Part shown: in pieces, positions 15,972 through 23,465 of the stretch
Layout of the letters: every line of letters begins with the position of its first letter
Numbering within the stretch: the stretch's first letter is position 1
Assembly: GCA_964459805.1 (NCBI GenBank)
Contig: CAYWOD010000011.1
Coordinates: 1-31,310, forward strand
From: DAOVRL01 sp964459805
Lineage (GTDB): Bacteria; Planctomycetota; Phycisphaerae; Sedimentisphaerales; Anaerobacaceae
DNA length: 31,310 bases
Direction: 5' to 3'
Translations under genes and position numbers: made by a program
Notes under the pieces: model-generated
Told to the model about the DNA's origin: nothing
Database searches by the model: none
Seen by the model: only the letters and a program-made list of their open reading frames with translations

Positions 15972-17003
15972 CTATGCGCCATAATCTATTTGCTCATTCC
16001 ACTTGTGTTTTTTGACTGAAGCAAGAATCTTCGCAGCGCATTCCAGTGCGGCCAGACCCTCTTCGGCGCTGACCTCTGGGGTAAGCGTCCTGTCGGCAAC
16101 CGCCTTCAGGAAGGCCTCCTGCTCGAGACGGATCGGCTCTTTGTCATTTATGTCAAGCTGCTCAATGTGCAGCAGATCCGGCCAGTTCACTGCCGTCATA
16201 TCGAAATCCCCGGATTCTTTGTGCTCTTGTATCCACTTGACGACGTTAATATTCGGATCGGCCTTAATGATAATCCCGCTTTTTCTGGAAAAGTCGGCGC
16301 TCAGGTACGCCTGCCGGGAGAATACCCGCACTCGTCGGTCGGTCTTCAGCGCCAATCGCGAAGCCGTAATATTTGCAATACAGCCGTTATCGAAAACAAT
16401 CCTCGCGTTACAGATATCTTCCTTCTCTCCTATGACATTAACACCGACGGCATCGACCCTCTTAATCTTGCTTGCCGCCAGAGACAGAATAATATCTATG
16501 TCGTGGATCATCACATCCAGAACAACCCCCACATCCGTTGACCTGAACGGATACGGACTGATGCGGTTGGCCTCGATAAACTTCGGTTCGATGGCAAGCC
16601 GTTTCATCGCCTGAACGACAGGATTGCAACGCTCGGAATGCCCCGCCGCAACCACGCTGTTGTTCTTCCTCGCAAGTGACACGATCTTCTTGCCCTCCCT
16701 GACGTTGGCGGCCAGCGGCTTTTCAATCAGCACCGCAACCTTATTCTTGATAAATGCCTTCGCCAGCGCCAGATGCGTCACCGTGGGGGTCGCTATCGTT
16801 ACCGCATCGACCTTGCCAAGAATATCCGCGCAATCCGTATAGGCCGAACAACTATATTTGTCTGCCAGCCGCTGAGCTTTGGCCGCGTTGATATCAACCG
16901 CCGCTACAAAATCGCACTGCGGCAACTGATCATAGACCTTTGCGTGTATCGCACCCATCTTGCCCGCGCCTACTACCGCAGTGCGCACCCTCGCATCTTG
17001 CAT
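15972..17003 (-). CDS. Gfo/Idh/MocA-family oxidoreductase (possible UDP-GlcNAc 3-dehydrogenase, GnnA-like)
   Basis: A 343-residue NAD(P)-dependent sugar oxidoreductase. The nucleotide motif GAGKMG is at residues 12-17, EKP marks the family active-site Lys, and DVMIHDIDIIL carries the catalytic His region. It lies 24 bp after lpxA. In several bacteria a Gfo/Idh protein next to lpxA is GnnA, which oxidises the 3-OH of UDP-GlcNAc so that GnnB can install an amine, giving amide-linked lipid A. No gnnB-type aminotransferase is in the window, so this assignment is only a proposal. ATG 17003 has AGGGA eight bases upstream. Confidence 0.8.
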   Translation of the reverse strand: MQDARVRTAVVGAGKMGAIHAKVYDQLPQCDFVAAVDINAAKAQRLADKYSCSAYTDCADILGKVDAVTIATPTVTHLALAKAFIKNKVAVLIEKPLAANVREGKKIVSLARKNNSVVAAGHSERCNPVVQAMKRLAIEPKFIEANRISPYPFRSTDVGVVLDVMIHDIDIILSLAASKIKRVDAVGVNVIGEKEDICNARIVFDNGCIANITASRLALKTDRRVRVFSRQAYLSADFSRKSGIIIKADPNINVVKWIQEHKESGDFDMTAVNWPDLLHIEQLDINDKEPIRLEQEAFLKAVADRTLTPEVSAEEGLAALECAAKILASVKKHKWNEQIDYGA

Positions 17004-17027
17004 ACTCGAATCCCTAAAACTTGAAAT

Positions 17028-17834
17028 TTAAAACTTCCTTAACGTCTCGAGGTACCTGCCGTATTGATGCTTGCTGCTCCTTATTATCGAATCAACAATT
17101 GCCCCGACGTTTTCATCCAGCCCGTCCTCCTGAGCCAAAGCGTCTGCATTCTCCAGAAGCGTGCCTCCCTGGCGGTAGAGTCTTCTGTACGCCTCTAAAA
17201 TTCGCTCTTGCTGCTCCTCGTTCAAGCCGGCCCGCCGCATTCCACGTCTATTAACGCCGCGAACCATCGGTGGATAATGACCGCTCACAGTCAGAAAAGG
17301 TGGTATGTCCTTATTAAGTCCGGCAAGCCCCGCCACGAAGCACCACTTGCCAAGAGTAACAAACTGATGCAAACCAACCATACCGCTGAGCCATACCCCC
17401 GTCTCGATCCTGCAGTGCCCGCTCACCTGTGCACAGTTGCTCATAACAATCTTATCTTCAAGCCGGCAGTCATGTCCAAGGTGCACCCCGACCATAAGGA
17501 AGTTATCATTTCCTATTTTGGTCGCTTTGTCTGGGTGCATGCTCGAATGGATCGTCACCTGCTCGTGCAGAACGTTGCCGTCCCCTATCACAAGTCCTCC
17601 AACCTCTGACTCTGTCAAACCCAGCACCTGAGGCAAGGCGCCGATAACGGAATTGGAAAAGAAACGGTTGTTCCTTCCAATCTTGACGTTCTTCTCAATC
17701 ACCACATTCGCATCGAGCACCGTGCCCGACCCGATTGATGCCCCGCTGCCGATCACACAATTCGGACCGATCATAACCCCGTCGGCCAACTCGGCGTCTT
17801 TATGGACTACTGCGCTTGGATGCATCTCAGACAT
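17028..17834 (-). CDS. lpxA: UDP-N-acetylglucosamine acyltransferase
   Basis: LpxA adds the first 3-hydroxyacyl chain of lipid A from acyl-ACP. The protein has left-handed beta-helix hexapeptide repeats from residue 4 to about 190. It has the catalytic His in VHLGHDC (H125 in E. coli) and the LpxA-specific tail DIPPFLTVSGHYP...GVNRRGMRR...EAYRRLYR. I chose ATG 17834 (268 residues, close to the usual 262), with GAGAG upstream; the frame is open to a TTG at 17906. At the position matching substrate-contacting D74 of E. coli, the sequence reads PQVLG rather than NQDLK, by eye alignment. That may mean a different acceptor sugar. Confidence 0.95.
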   Translation of the reverse strand: MSEMHPSAVVHKDAELADGVMIGPNCVIGSGASIGSGTVLDANVVIEKNVKIGRNNRFFSNSVIGALPQVLGLTESEVGGLVIGDGNVLHEQVTIHSSMHPDKATKIGNDNFLMVGVHLGHDCRLEDKIVMSNCAQVSGHCRIETGVWLSGMVGLHQFVTLGKWCFVAGLAGLNKDIPPFLTVSGHYPPMVRGVNRRGMRRAGLNEEQQERILEAYRRLYRQGGTLLENADALAQEDGLDENVGAIVDSIIRSSKHQYGRYLETLRKF

Positions 17835-17883
17835 TTCAACTCTCTGCTCGCAATCAAAACCAAAACATTCACCGTCACCACTC

Positions 17884-19194
17884 TCATACCTTCTCTTCGT
17901 CAACAAGCATAAACCTGATTTCTGCTTCGGCGACTACGACATCGCCCACCATCGCCCTGCATCGGCACTGGGCCGTTCTTTTCTTCAACCGGACCGTCTC
18001 GGCCGTGAGGATAAGCTGATCCCCCGGCACAACAGCTTTGCGAAGTTTTACATCGTTCATGCTTAACAGCACCGCAAGCTTGCCTGTAAGCTCGAGCCTC
18101 TGAGCAAACAGCAAACCGGACACCTGGGCCATAGCTTCGACGATAAGAACACCGGGCATTATGGGAGTGCCCGGAAAATGACCCTGGAAAAATTGCTCGT
18201 TGAAACTTACGTTCTTGATCCCTTTTATCCACGTATCACCTTCAACCTCCACTATCTTGTCCACCAACAAAAATGGATATCGGTGCGGCAGTATCTTTTG
18301 AATCCTCGAAATATCCAGAACCGCGTCGGTCCCGAACTTCTCGATGCGCTCCTGCTGTTGGGCCGCTTCGTAGAGTTTCCTTGCAAGCTGCTGGTTCAGC
18401 GAATGCCCGCTCTTATAGGCCACAATCCTGCCCTTGACTGCGCGACCCACCAGCGCAAGATCACCGACCAAATCCACAATCTTGTGCCTGACGCACTCGT
18501 TGGGAAACCTGAAGCTGTTCTTGATGGGCCCGTCTGAGTTGATGACCAGGAGGTCGCGAGGACTAACGTGCGTCCCTATCCCACGGGCCCTAAATTGCTT
18601 GGCCTCTGCCTCCAGCAGAAAGGTTCGCGCAGAGGCCAGATGCCTCTCAAAATCATCGGGAGTAAGCCGACAACTGAAAATCTGTCTGCCTATGCCCGTG
18701 TGCCCGCCGTAATCCAGGTCGTACGTCAGACTCAGTCCGTCATCGGAGTAAGGCAGCGCATATATCGATGCATCCCCCGATGTAATGGTAATGGGCTTGC
18801 TGATAACATACTCTTTGCGGTTGACGTTCTGCTCAACTATCCCGGCCCGCTTGAGCACCTTGAAATACTCGGCACAACTGCAATCCGGAGCAGGCAGCTC
18901 CGAGCTGTTAACCTCAACCAAAACGTTATCGATCTCAAGGGCGTTGATCGCCGCCAAGCAGTGCTCGATCGTTTCTATACTGACCGGTCCCTTCTTTATC
19001 GTCGTCCTGCGGCTCCGCTCGGCAACGTTCGGCGCAACAGCGCTAATCCGAACCGGCTCAGGAACATCCGTCCGCACGAATGTTACCCCGGCATTTGCTG
19101 GAGCAGGCCGAAAAGTAACCTTCGCCTCCTTGCCTGCGAACAAACCTCTACCGGCTATCCTGCCTTCATTTTTTATCGTCTTCTGAAGCTTCAA
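17884..19194 (-). CDS. lpxC/fabZ: Fused LpxC deacetylase / FabZ dehydratase
   Basis: A 436-residue bifunctional protein. Residues 1 to about 280 are LpxC, the zinc enzyme making the committed step of lipid A synthesis. They contain E77/H78 (IEHCL), H237 and D241 (HKIVDLVGD) as zinc and catalytic residues, and H264 (SGHSLNQ). Residues about 295-436 are FabZ, the 3-hydroxyacyl-ACP dehydratase, with H339 (GHFPG) and E353 (EAMAQ). The fusion is known in Bacteroidetes and some other phyla and links two enzymes that compete for 3-hydroxyacyl-ACP. The start is TTG 19194, giving the family-typical MKLQKTIKNEG beginning. AAGAGGA lies nine bases upstream inside lpxD, with a 29-bp gene overlap. No in-frame ATG is near. 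Confidence 0.96.
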   Translation of the reverse strand: MKLQKTIKNEGRIAGRGLFAGKEAKVTFRPAPANAGVTFVRTDVPEPVRISAVAPNVAERSRRTTIKKGPVSIETIEHCLAAINALEIDNVLVEVNSSELPAPDCSCAEYFKVLKRAGIVEQNVNRKEYVISKPITITSGDASIYALPYSDDGLSLTYDLDYGGHTGIGRQIFSCRLTPDDFERHLASARTFLLEAEAKQFRARGIGTHVSPRDLLVINSDGPIKNSFRFPNECVRHKIVDLVGDLALVGRAVKGRIVAYKSGHSLNQQLARKLYEAAQQQERIEKFGTDAVLDISRIQKILPHRYPFLLVDKIVEVEGDTWIKGIKNVSFNEQFFQGHFPGTPIMPGVLIVEAMAQVSGLLFAQRLELTGKLAVLLSMNDVKLRKAVVPGDQLILTAETVRLKKRTAQCRCRAMVGDVVVAEAEIRFMLVDEEKV

Positions 19195-20215
19195 GGCTTT
19201 CCATCCTCTTGCTCAGTTGCTTCAACTGCTTAGCAAACTTCGGCAACCTCATCATGAGGTTTATAACGCGAAAGGCCTCTCTCCTCTCCATAGCCGGGCT
19301 CCCGAGCATCTGCCGCCCGGCTCCTACGTCTTTCATAATCCCGCTCTGCGCGGCTATCATTGCACCGGCCCCAATCTCGATATTGTCCGCCAGCCCAACC
19401 TGGCCGCCCAGCGCAACGCCGTCGCCCAGCTTACAACTGCCCGAAACGCCAACCAGCGCCACTATAAGACAGCACTTGCCGATTACCACGTTATGCGCAA
19501 TCTGAACGAGATTATCTATCTTTGTCCCGGCTCCGATTATCGTATTGCCGAACTTCGCCCTGTCAACACAGCAGTTCGCACCTATCTCCACAAAGTCTTC
19601 AATCACCACGCCCCCGTTGTGGGGAATAAGTCGATGGGCGCCGTCAATGAACGAGTATCCAAAACCCGTTGACCCAATTGTGCTGTTGGCCTGAACGATC
19701 ACGTTGTTGCCTAAACGGCAGTTATGGTAAATAACAACGTTACTGTCGAGCCGGCAATTCTTTCCGATGCTCGAATCCTCACCTATCTTGCACCCGCCTG
19801 CGATTATGCTGTTTTCGCCGATTTCAACACCATCGTCAATTACCACCCCAGGTCCTACGGAAACGCCCTTGCCTATCTTGACATCCTTTCCGGTTACGGC
19901 GCTCGAGTCAATGCCCTCAGTTGCGGATTTCAACTTAGGGGCAAAAATGCGCAAAACTTCAATCAAAGCCGCATCCACATTTTTCACTATCAATTGCGGC
20001 TTGTCAAAGCCGTCAAGACGCTCGGAAACAATAACCGCACCCGCACCACAGGCTTCCAACGCCACTTTGTGCTTATCATCCGCAACAAATGTAACGTCAC
20101 CGGCGCCGGCCGCCTCGATCGGACCCACCGACCCTATCACTTGATCAGCGGCGTTCGTATTATCAGCCAGCTCCGCGCCGATCCGCTCGGCCAATTGTGC
20201 AACTGTCAATTTCAT
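19166..20215 (-). CDS. lpxD: UDP-3-O-acylglucosamine N-acyltransferase
   Basis: LpxD adds the second acyl chain of the lipid A precursor in the cytosol. The 349-residue protein has the N-terminal uridine-binding domain (residues 1 to about 100, with GDVTFVADDKHK). A long hexapeptide-repeat beta-helix follows, with the STGFGYSF segment and the catalytic His in VQIAHNVVIG. The C-terminal helix carries KFAKQLKQLSKRMESLE, as expected. The ATG at 20215 has no strong ribosome site. The 3' end overlaps lpxC by 29 bp, implying translational coupling of the two acyl-processing steps. Confidence 0.96.
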   Translation of the reverse strand: MKLTVAQLAERIGAELADNTNAADQVIGSVGPIEAAGAGDVTFVADDKHKVALEACGAGAVIVSERLDGFDKPQLIVKNVDAALIEVLRIFAPKLKSATEGIDSSAVTGKDVKIGKGVSVGPGVVIDDGVEIGENSIIAGGCKIGEDSSIGKNCRLDSNVVIYHNCRLGNNVIVQANSTIGSTGFGYSFIDGAHRLIPHNGGVVIEDFVEIGANCCVDRAKFGNTIIGAGTKIDNLVQIAHNVVIGKCCLIVALVGVSGSCKLGDGVALGGQVGLADNIEIGAGAMIAAQSGIMKDVGAGRQMLGSPAMERREAFRVINLMMRLPKFAKQLKQLSKRMESLEASEDDKK

Positions 20216-20259
20216 CCCGAACCAAGCGTCAAAAGTAAATCTCTTGCGTTCACCCTGCC

Positions 20260-20865
20260 TTAAAGCTTGAATTTTGACTCTATCTTATCCATATCCGCCA
20301 CAACCTCGGCAGTAAGATCTGCGCAGCCCGCGCTATACAGCACTTTATGAGTTTGCAGCGCCATCATGAGCGCTTCGGAATTCGCCATCGGAAAATCAGG
20401 TTCGTCGACTTCAAGAACCATAGTCAATCCCTTTTGCTTGGCCAGCTCCTTGGTTATCCGCAGAATCTCCTTGTACAGCACTTCTGTCCATTGGGCATCT
20501 TTTAATATTCTCTGCCGACTGCTGAACTGCTTCATGGCATCAAGCTCGGCCTGTTTCTTCAGAAGCTCTTCGTACTGCTTCAGGTGATCACTGCTGCCGG
20601 GTTTCAAGGCCTTCAGCCCCGCCTCCTTTGCCGCGGCATCTTTTTCGAGTATGTCCAGCTTCGCGATTATCGTCTCTTGCTCGGCGATAGCCTTTCTTCT
20701 GTAACTGGCATTTGCCTTGCAATCCCGGAACACTGTACTGAGACTCACAACGCCGACCTTCGAGCTAAGCGCATCGCTCTTCAGTTGAGCAGAGCTGTAT
20801 TCATGGCCGCAAAACAAAACAACCGCACCTGCCAGACAGCCCAAAACCACTATTCTGGTCTTCAT
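20260..20865 (-). CDS. OmpH/Skp-family periplasmic chaperone
   Basis: A 201-residue protein with an N-terminal signal sequence (MKTRIVVLGCLAGAVVLFCG, likely cleaved after SSA near residue 26). VGVVSLSTVFRDCKA follows, the usual first strand of the OmpH family. A long charged coiled coil (about residues 60-140, rich in Lys, Glu, Gln) forms the Skp tentacles. Skp holds unfolded outer-membrane proteins in the periplasm. Its place between bamA and lpxD is the classic OmpH location. AAGGGT lies six bases before the ATG. It is somewhat longer than E. coli Skp (161 residues). Confidence 0.88.
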   Translation of the reverse strand: MKTRIVVLGCLAGAVVLFCGHEYSSAQLKSDALSSKVGVVSLSTVFRDCKANASYRRKAIAEQETIIAKLDILEKDAAAKEAGLKALKPGSSDHLKQYEELLKKQAELDAMKQFSSRQRILKDAQWTEVLYKEILRITKELAKQKGLTMVLEVDEPDFPMANSEALMMALQTHKVLYSAGCADLTAEVVADMDKIESKFKL

Positions 20866-20918
20866 AAACTACCCTTTCTTGCTTACTTTTGCTTCTCTGA
20901 TTTTGCCTTTTTCACTTC

Positions 20919-23165
20919 TTAAAACAACAGGCCTCCAACCGAGAAACTGAACACCTGCGTATCATCCTCGTCTTCCTTCAAGAATGGCGAGGCAAGCTCA
21001 AATCTCATCGGCACCGGCCCGAACCACTGCGGTATCAGTATTTGTATTCCCGTTCCCACTGCCGCACGGTAGCTCCCGCTGTCAATCAATCCACTATCTA
21101 CAAAAAACAGCCACGACAGGTTCTCGCCCACCACTGGAACAGCCACTTCGGTATTCGCCAGGAATATCCAGTCGCTGCCGATGGGGTCTTTTCGCTCCGG
21201 CGTAGAACCCACGGGAAGGTTCGTCTGAAGACCTCGTGTGCTCACGCCGCGATACTCAAAACCTCTGATTCCGTAAGTGCCGGTGCCCCCACCGTAGAAC
21301 TTCTCGAAAGGTGGGGCGCCGCCTAAAACTGTTCCTGCCCGAAACTTCGTTGCCAAAATTGTCTTTCGATCCAGCAAATCCTGATGGAGTGTCGCGTATC
21401 GTGCGTAAACACCGCTCAATACCCCAAAGTTGTGATCACCTGAAACTTGCTCGTAACCGGTCTCAAAAGTGTACCCCTCACTTGGGTTGTATCTGTCGTC
21501 GGCCATATCACGCCCCACTCCAAACCTCACGCCCGCAAGGGCATTGCCGCCCTTAACACGGTAGATCTCCTTGGGAGCATCCAAATCAATGCTGCCGACG
21601 TCAACGTTTTCGGCTCTAAAGCCGATGCTCCTGCGCCAGTTGCCTTTGCGCCGCTGCTCAAATCCGAGGCGCCCCTTCAGGCGTTCTTCGTCGTAGCTTC
21701 GCCGGCCTCTCTCATAATAAGAGCCAACCACGTCAAGTGACGTAGGTTTGTCCCTGAAATACGGCTCTGTGAAAGACACCGAGTATTGGTTGACCACGGT
21801 GCCCGGCTGCAGCGCAATCCGCAGCGTCTGACCCGCACCCCGGAAGGATTTCATCATGATGAAATCCTTAAAGCTCTCAGGCGTGTCCGTAATGTCAAAG
21901 TTCCGCTGCTGGAAAACCAGATGCCCCATCACACCGCTGTCGCTGCCCACGCCGACACCCGGATTCCACATCCCCGTCAGGCCCTCTCTTATGTCAACAC
22001 TCGCATCCATCCGGTCGCTCGACTCGTCAGCGGGCGGTATCGGCATGATGATTGCCTGCTCTGCTAATGTCATCCTCTGTATATATCTTTCCAACCGACC
22101 GCCGGGCTCGTTGGGTGCTGCGTGGGCGTTGTACAATGCCCCTGGTGTAAAGCCATACTCGTCCAGCACCCGCCGGATAACCTTATCCTGGGTCGCTTCG
22201 TTGCCGGTTATCTCCACCCGGCCGATCCTGAACTGCTTGCCCTCGGTGATCTCGAATACTGCGTTTGCAATGTTGGAAACCGACCCCCGCACAAACTCAG
22301 GTCGCTGCACAACCCTCGCATTGACAAACCCGTTCTCTCGGTAAAGCTTCAAAATCCTTTTGGCGTGGGCCTCCGTCTTCTGCTGATAGTAAGGTTGACC
22401 GGGCTCTAATTCCAATCCCTCAAGCAGGGTTTCGTTATCGAAGTGAGTATTGCCTATAAGAACGATATTCCCGACCTTATAGAGAGGCCCTTCATCAATT
22501 ATGAAAGTGATATGCGATTCGCCCAGGGCACGTACCGAGTTATTCAAATAGCCCCGCCGATAGTAGATCGTGCGCAGCTTTTCCACGTCCGAACCGACCT
22601 TCTCCTCCGTGTAGTGAGCAGGCCGCACAAGCCATCTCCTGGTCTTGGTGCTCACGGCCTTTTTGAGGCTGGAGGTCTTTATACCCTTGTTGCCCTTAAA
22701 CTTCACCGACATAATCCGCACCCTCGGACCTTCGTCAATGATGTAAATCAGCTCACCCTCTGATATCTTCGCCTCATTCAGCATCACCACGGTGTGGGCA
22801 AAGCCCTTCTTGCGATAAAACTCGTCTATAATTCCTCTGCCTGTCTCGGCCAGGACCGGATCAAGATAGTCGCCCACCTCGAAGTCGAGCTTCTTCTCTA
22901 AGGCCTTGTCTTTGTACGTGTGATTGCCCTCAAATCTAATCGATCGGACAACGTTTCGGCCGCCCCATCGTTTAGCCCCGCCACCTGTGGGCGGGGTCAC
23001 ATTCACCCTCGCTCGCCCACCCGGCCCTGCGCAGCCGGAAACCACAACCAGGACACACGCAAACACACAAATGATTAGCCCCGGCACCTGTGGCCGGGGT
23101 CCGAGAGGTCTTGTTTTGTTGGCTGAACCACACTTCAGGGATTTATCGCTTTGAGGCACTAACAT
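20919..23165 (-). CDS. bamA: Outer-membrane protein assembly factor BamA
   Basis: BamA inserts beta-barrel proteins into the outer membrane. Four POTRA repeats are visible (starting near VRSIRFEGN, RIMSVKFKGN, KVGNIVLIGN and RIGRVEITGN), one fewer than in E. coli. A 16-strand-type barrel follows, with the conserved IRGF in YGIRGFEYRG and a terminal Phe (SVGGLLF). The frame is open to GTG 23300 (793 residues). I prefer ATG 23165 (748 residues) because it leaves a plausible signal peptide ending in VVVSGCAG, which resembles a lipobox. Two copies of a GC-rich hairpin repeat lie in the coding sequence on either side of the signal segment (22972-22998, 23075-23101), so this N-terminus is not that of a typical BamA. 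Confidence 0.93.
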   Translation of the reverse strand: MLVPQSDKSLKCGSANKTRPLGPRPQVPGLIICVFACVLVVVSGCAGPGGRARVNVTPPTGGGAKRWGGRNVVRSIRFEGNHTYKDKALEKKLDFEVGDYLDPVLAETGRGIIDEFYRKKGFAHTVVMLNEAKISEGELIYIIDEGPRVRIMSVKFKGNKGIKTSSLKKAVSTKTRRWLVRPAHYTEEKVGSDVEKLRTIYYRRGYLNNSVRALGESHITFIIDEGPLYKVGNIVLIGNTHFDNETLLEGLELEPGQPYYQQKTEAHAKRILKLYRENGFVNARVVQRPEFVRGSVSNIANAVFEITEGKQFRIGRVEITGNEATQDKVIRRVLDEYGFTPGALYNAHAAPNEPGGRLERYIQRMTLAEQAIIMPIPPADESSDRMDASVDIREGLTGMWNPGVGVGSDSGVMGHLVFQQRNFDITDTPESFKDFIMMKSFRGAGQTLRIALQPGTVVNQYSVSFTEPYFRDKPTSLDVVGSYYERGRRSYDEERLKGRLGFEQRRKGNWRRSIGFRAENVDVGSIDLDAPKEIYRVKGGNALAGVRFGVGRDMADDRYNPSEGYTFETGYEQVSGDHNFGVLSGVYARYATLHQDLLDRKTILATKFRAGTVLGGAPPFEKFYGGGTGTYGIRGFEYRGVSTRGLQTNLPVGSTPERKDPIGSDWIFLANTEVAVPVVGENLSWLFFVDSGLIDSGSYRAAVGTGIQILIPQWFGPVPMRFELASPFLKEDEDDTQVFSFSVGGLLF
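22972..22998 (-). repeat. GC-rich hairpin repeat, family A, copy in bamA (second)
   Basis: On the minus strand it reads GACCCC..., then ...GGGGCTAA. Stem arms CCCCGCC/GGCGGGG enclose loop CACAGGT. It is read in frame as VTPPTGGGAK. The stem differs from the other bamA copy by paired (compensatory) changes, so the hairpin itself seems to be conserved. Confidence 0.85.
23075..23101 (-). repeat. GC-rich hairpin repeat, family A, copy in bamA (first)
   Basis: Stem arms CCCCGGC/GCCGGGG, loop CACAGGT, flanks GA and CTAA on the minus strand. It is read in frame as GPRPQVPGL directly before the hydrophobic signal segment. It is identical over 26 bases to the dnaB copy. Confidence 0.88.
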
Positions 23166-23465
23166 TTTCCCGTATGCTACGCAATGCCGTTGATTATGCT
23201 CGTGCCCATAATGCGGTAAATCCAGCCCTGTATAACCACTGCTGGCCCACCAATCTTTTTTTCTCCAGTTGGCTTTGATTTTCAAATTCTTCCCTTTCAC
23301 TTTCCTGGCTCGGATCCCCTAAAACGCCGCCGATTCCAAGACAGCCCGATCGATATAAGAGAAATCAAAACACGCCGACTTGCGCGACTGTATCGTTTTG
23401 AATTTTGAAATTTCGTCATTTTAATTTGTTTAGGATTTAGAGTTTAGCCCTTAGTATTTGCCTCA
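23166..23465. other. Spacer between dnaB and bamA, with a possible 45-codon extension of bamA
   Basis: The part from 23166 to 23300 is open in the bamA frame from a GTG at 23300 that has AGGA just before it. The encoded residues are charged and do not resemble a BamA signal sequence. The part from 23301 to 23465 is non-coding, locally AT-rich (about 23390-23450) and holds a TTTAGGATTTAGAGTTTAG stretch. I see no convincing promoter or terminator hairpin. Confidence 0.5.
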
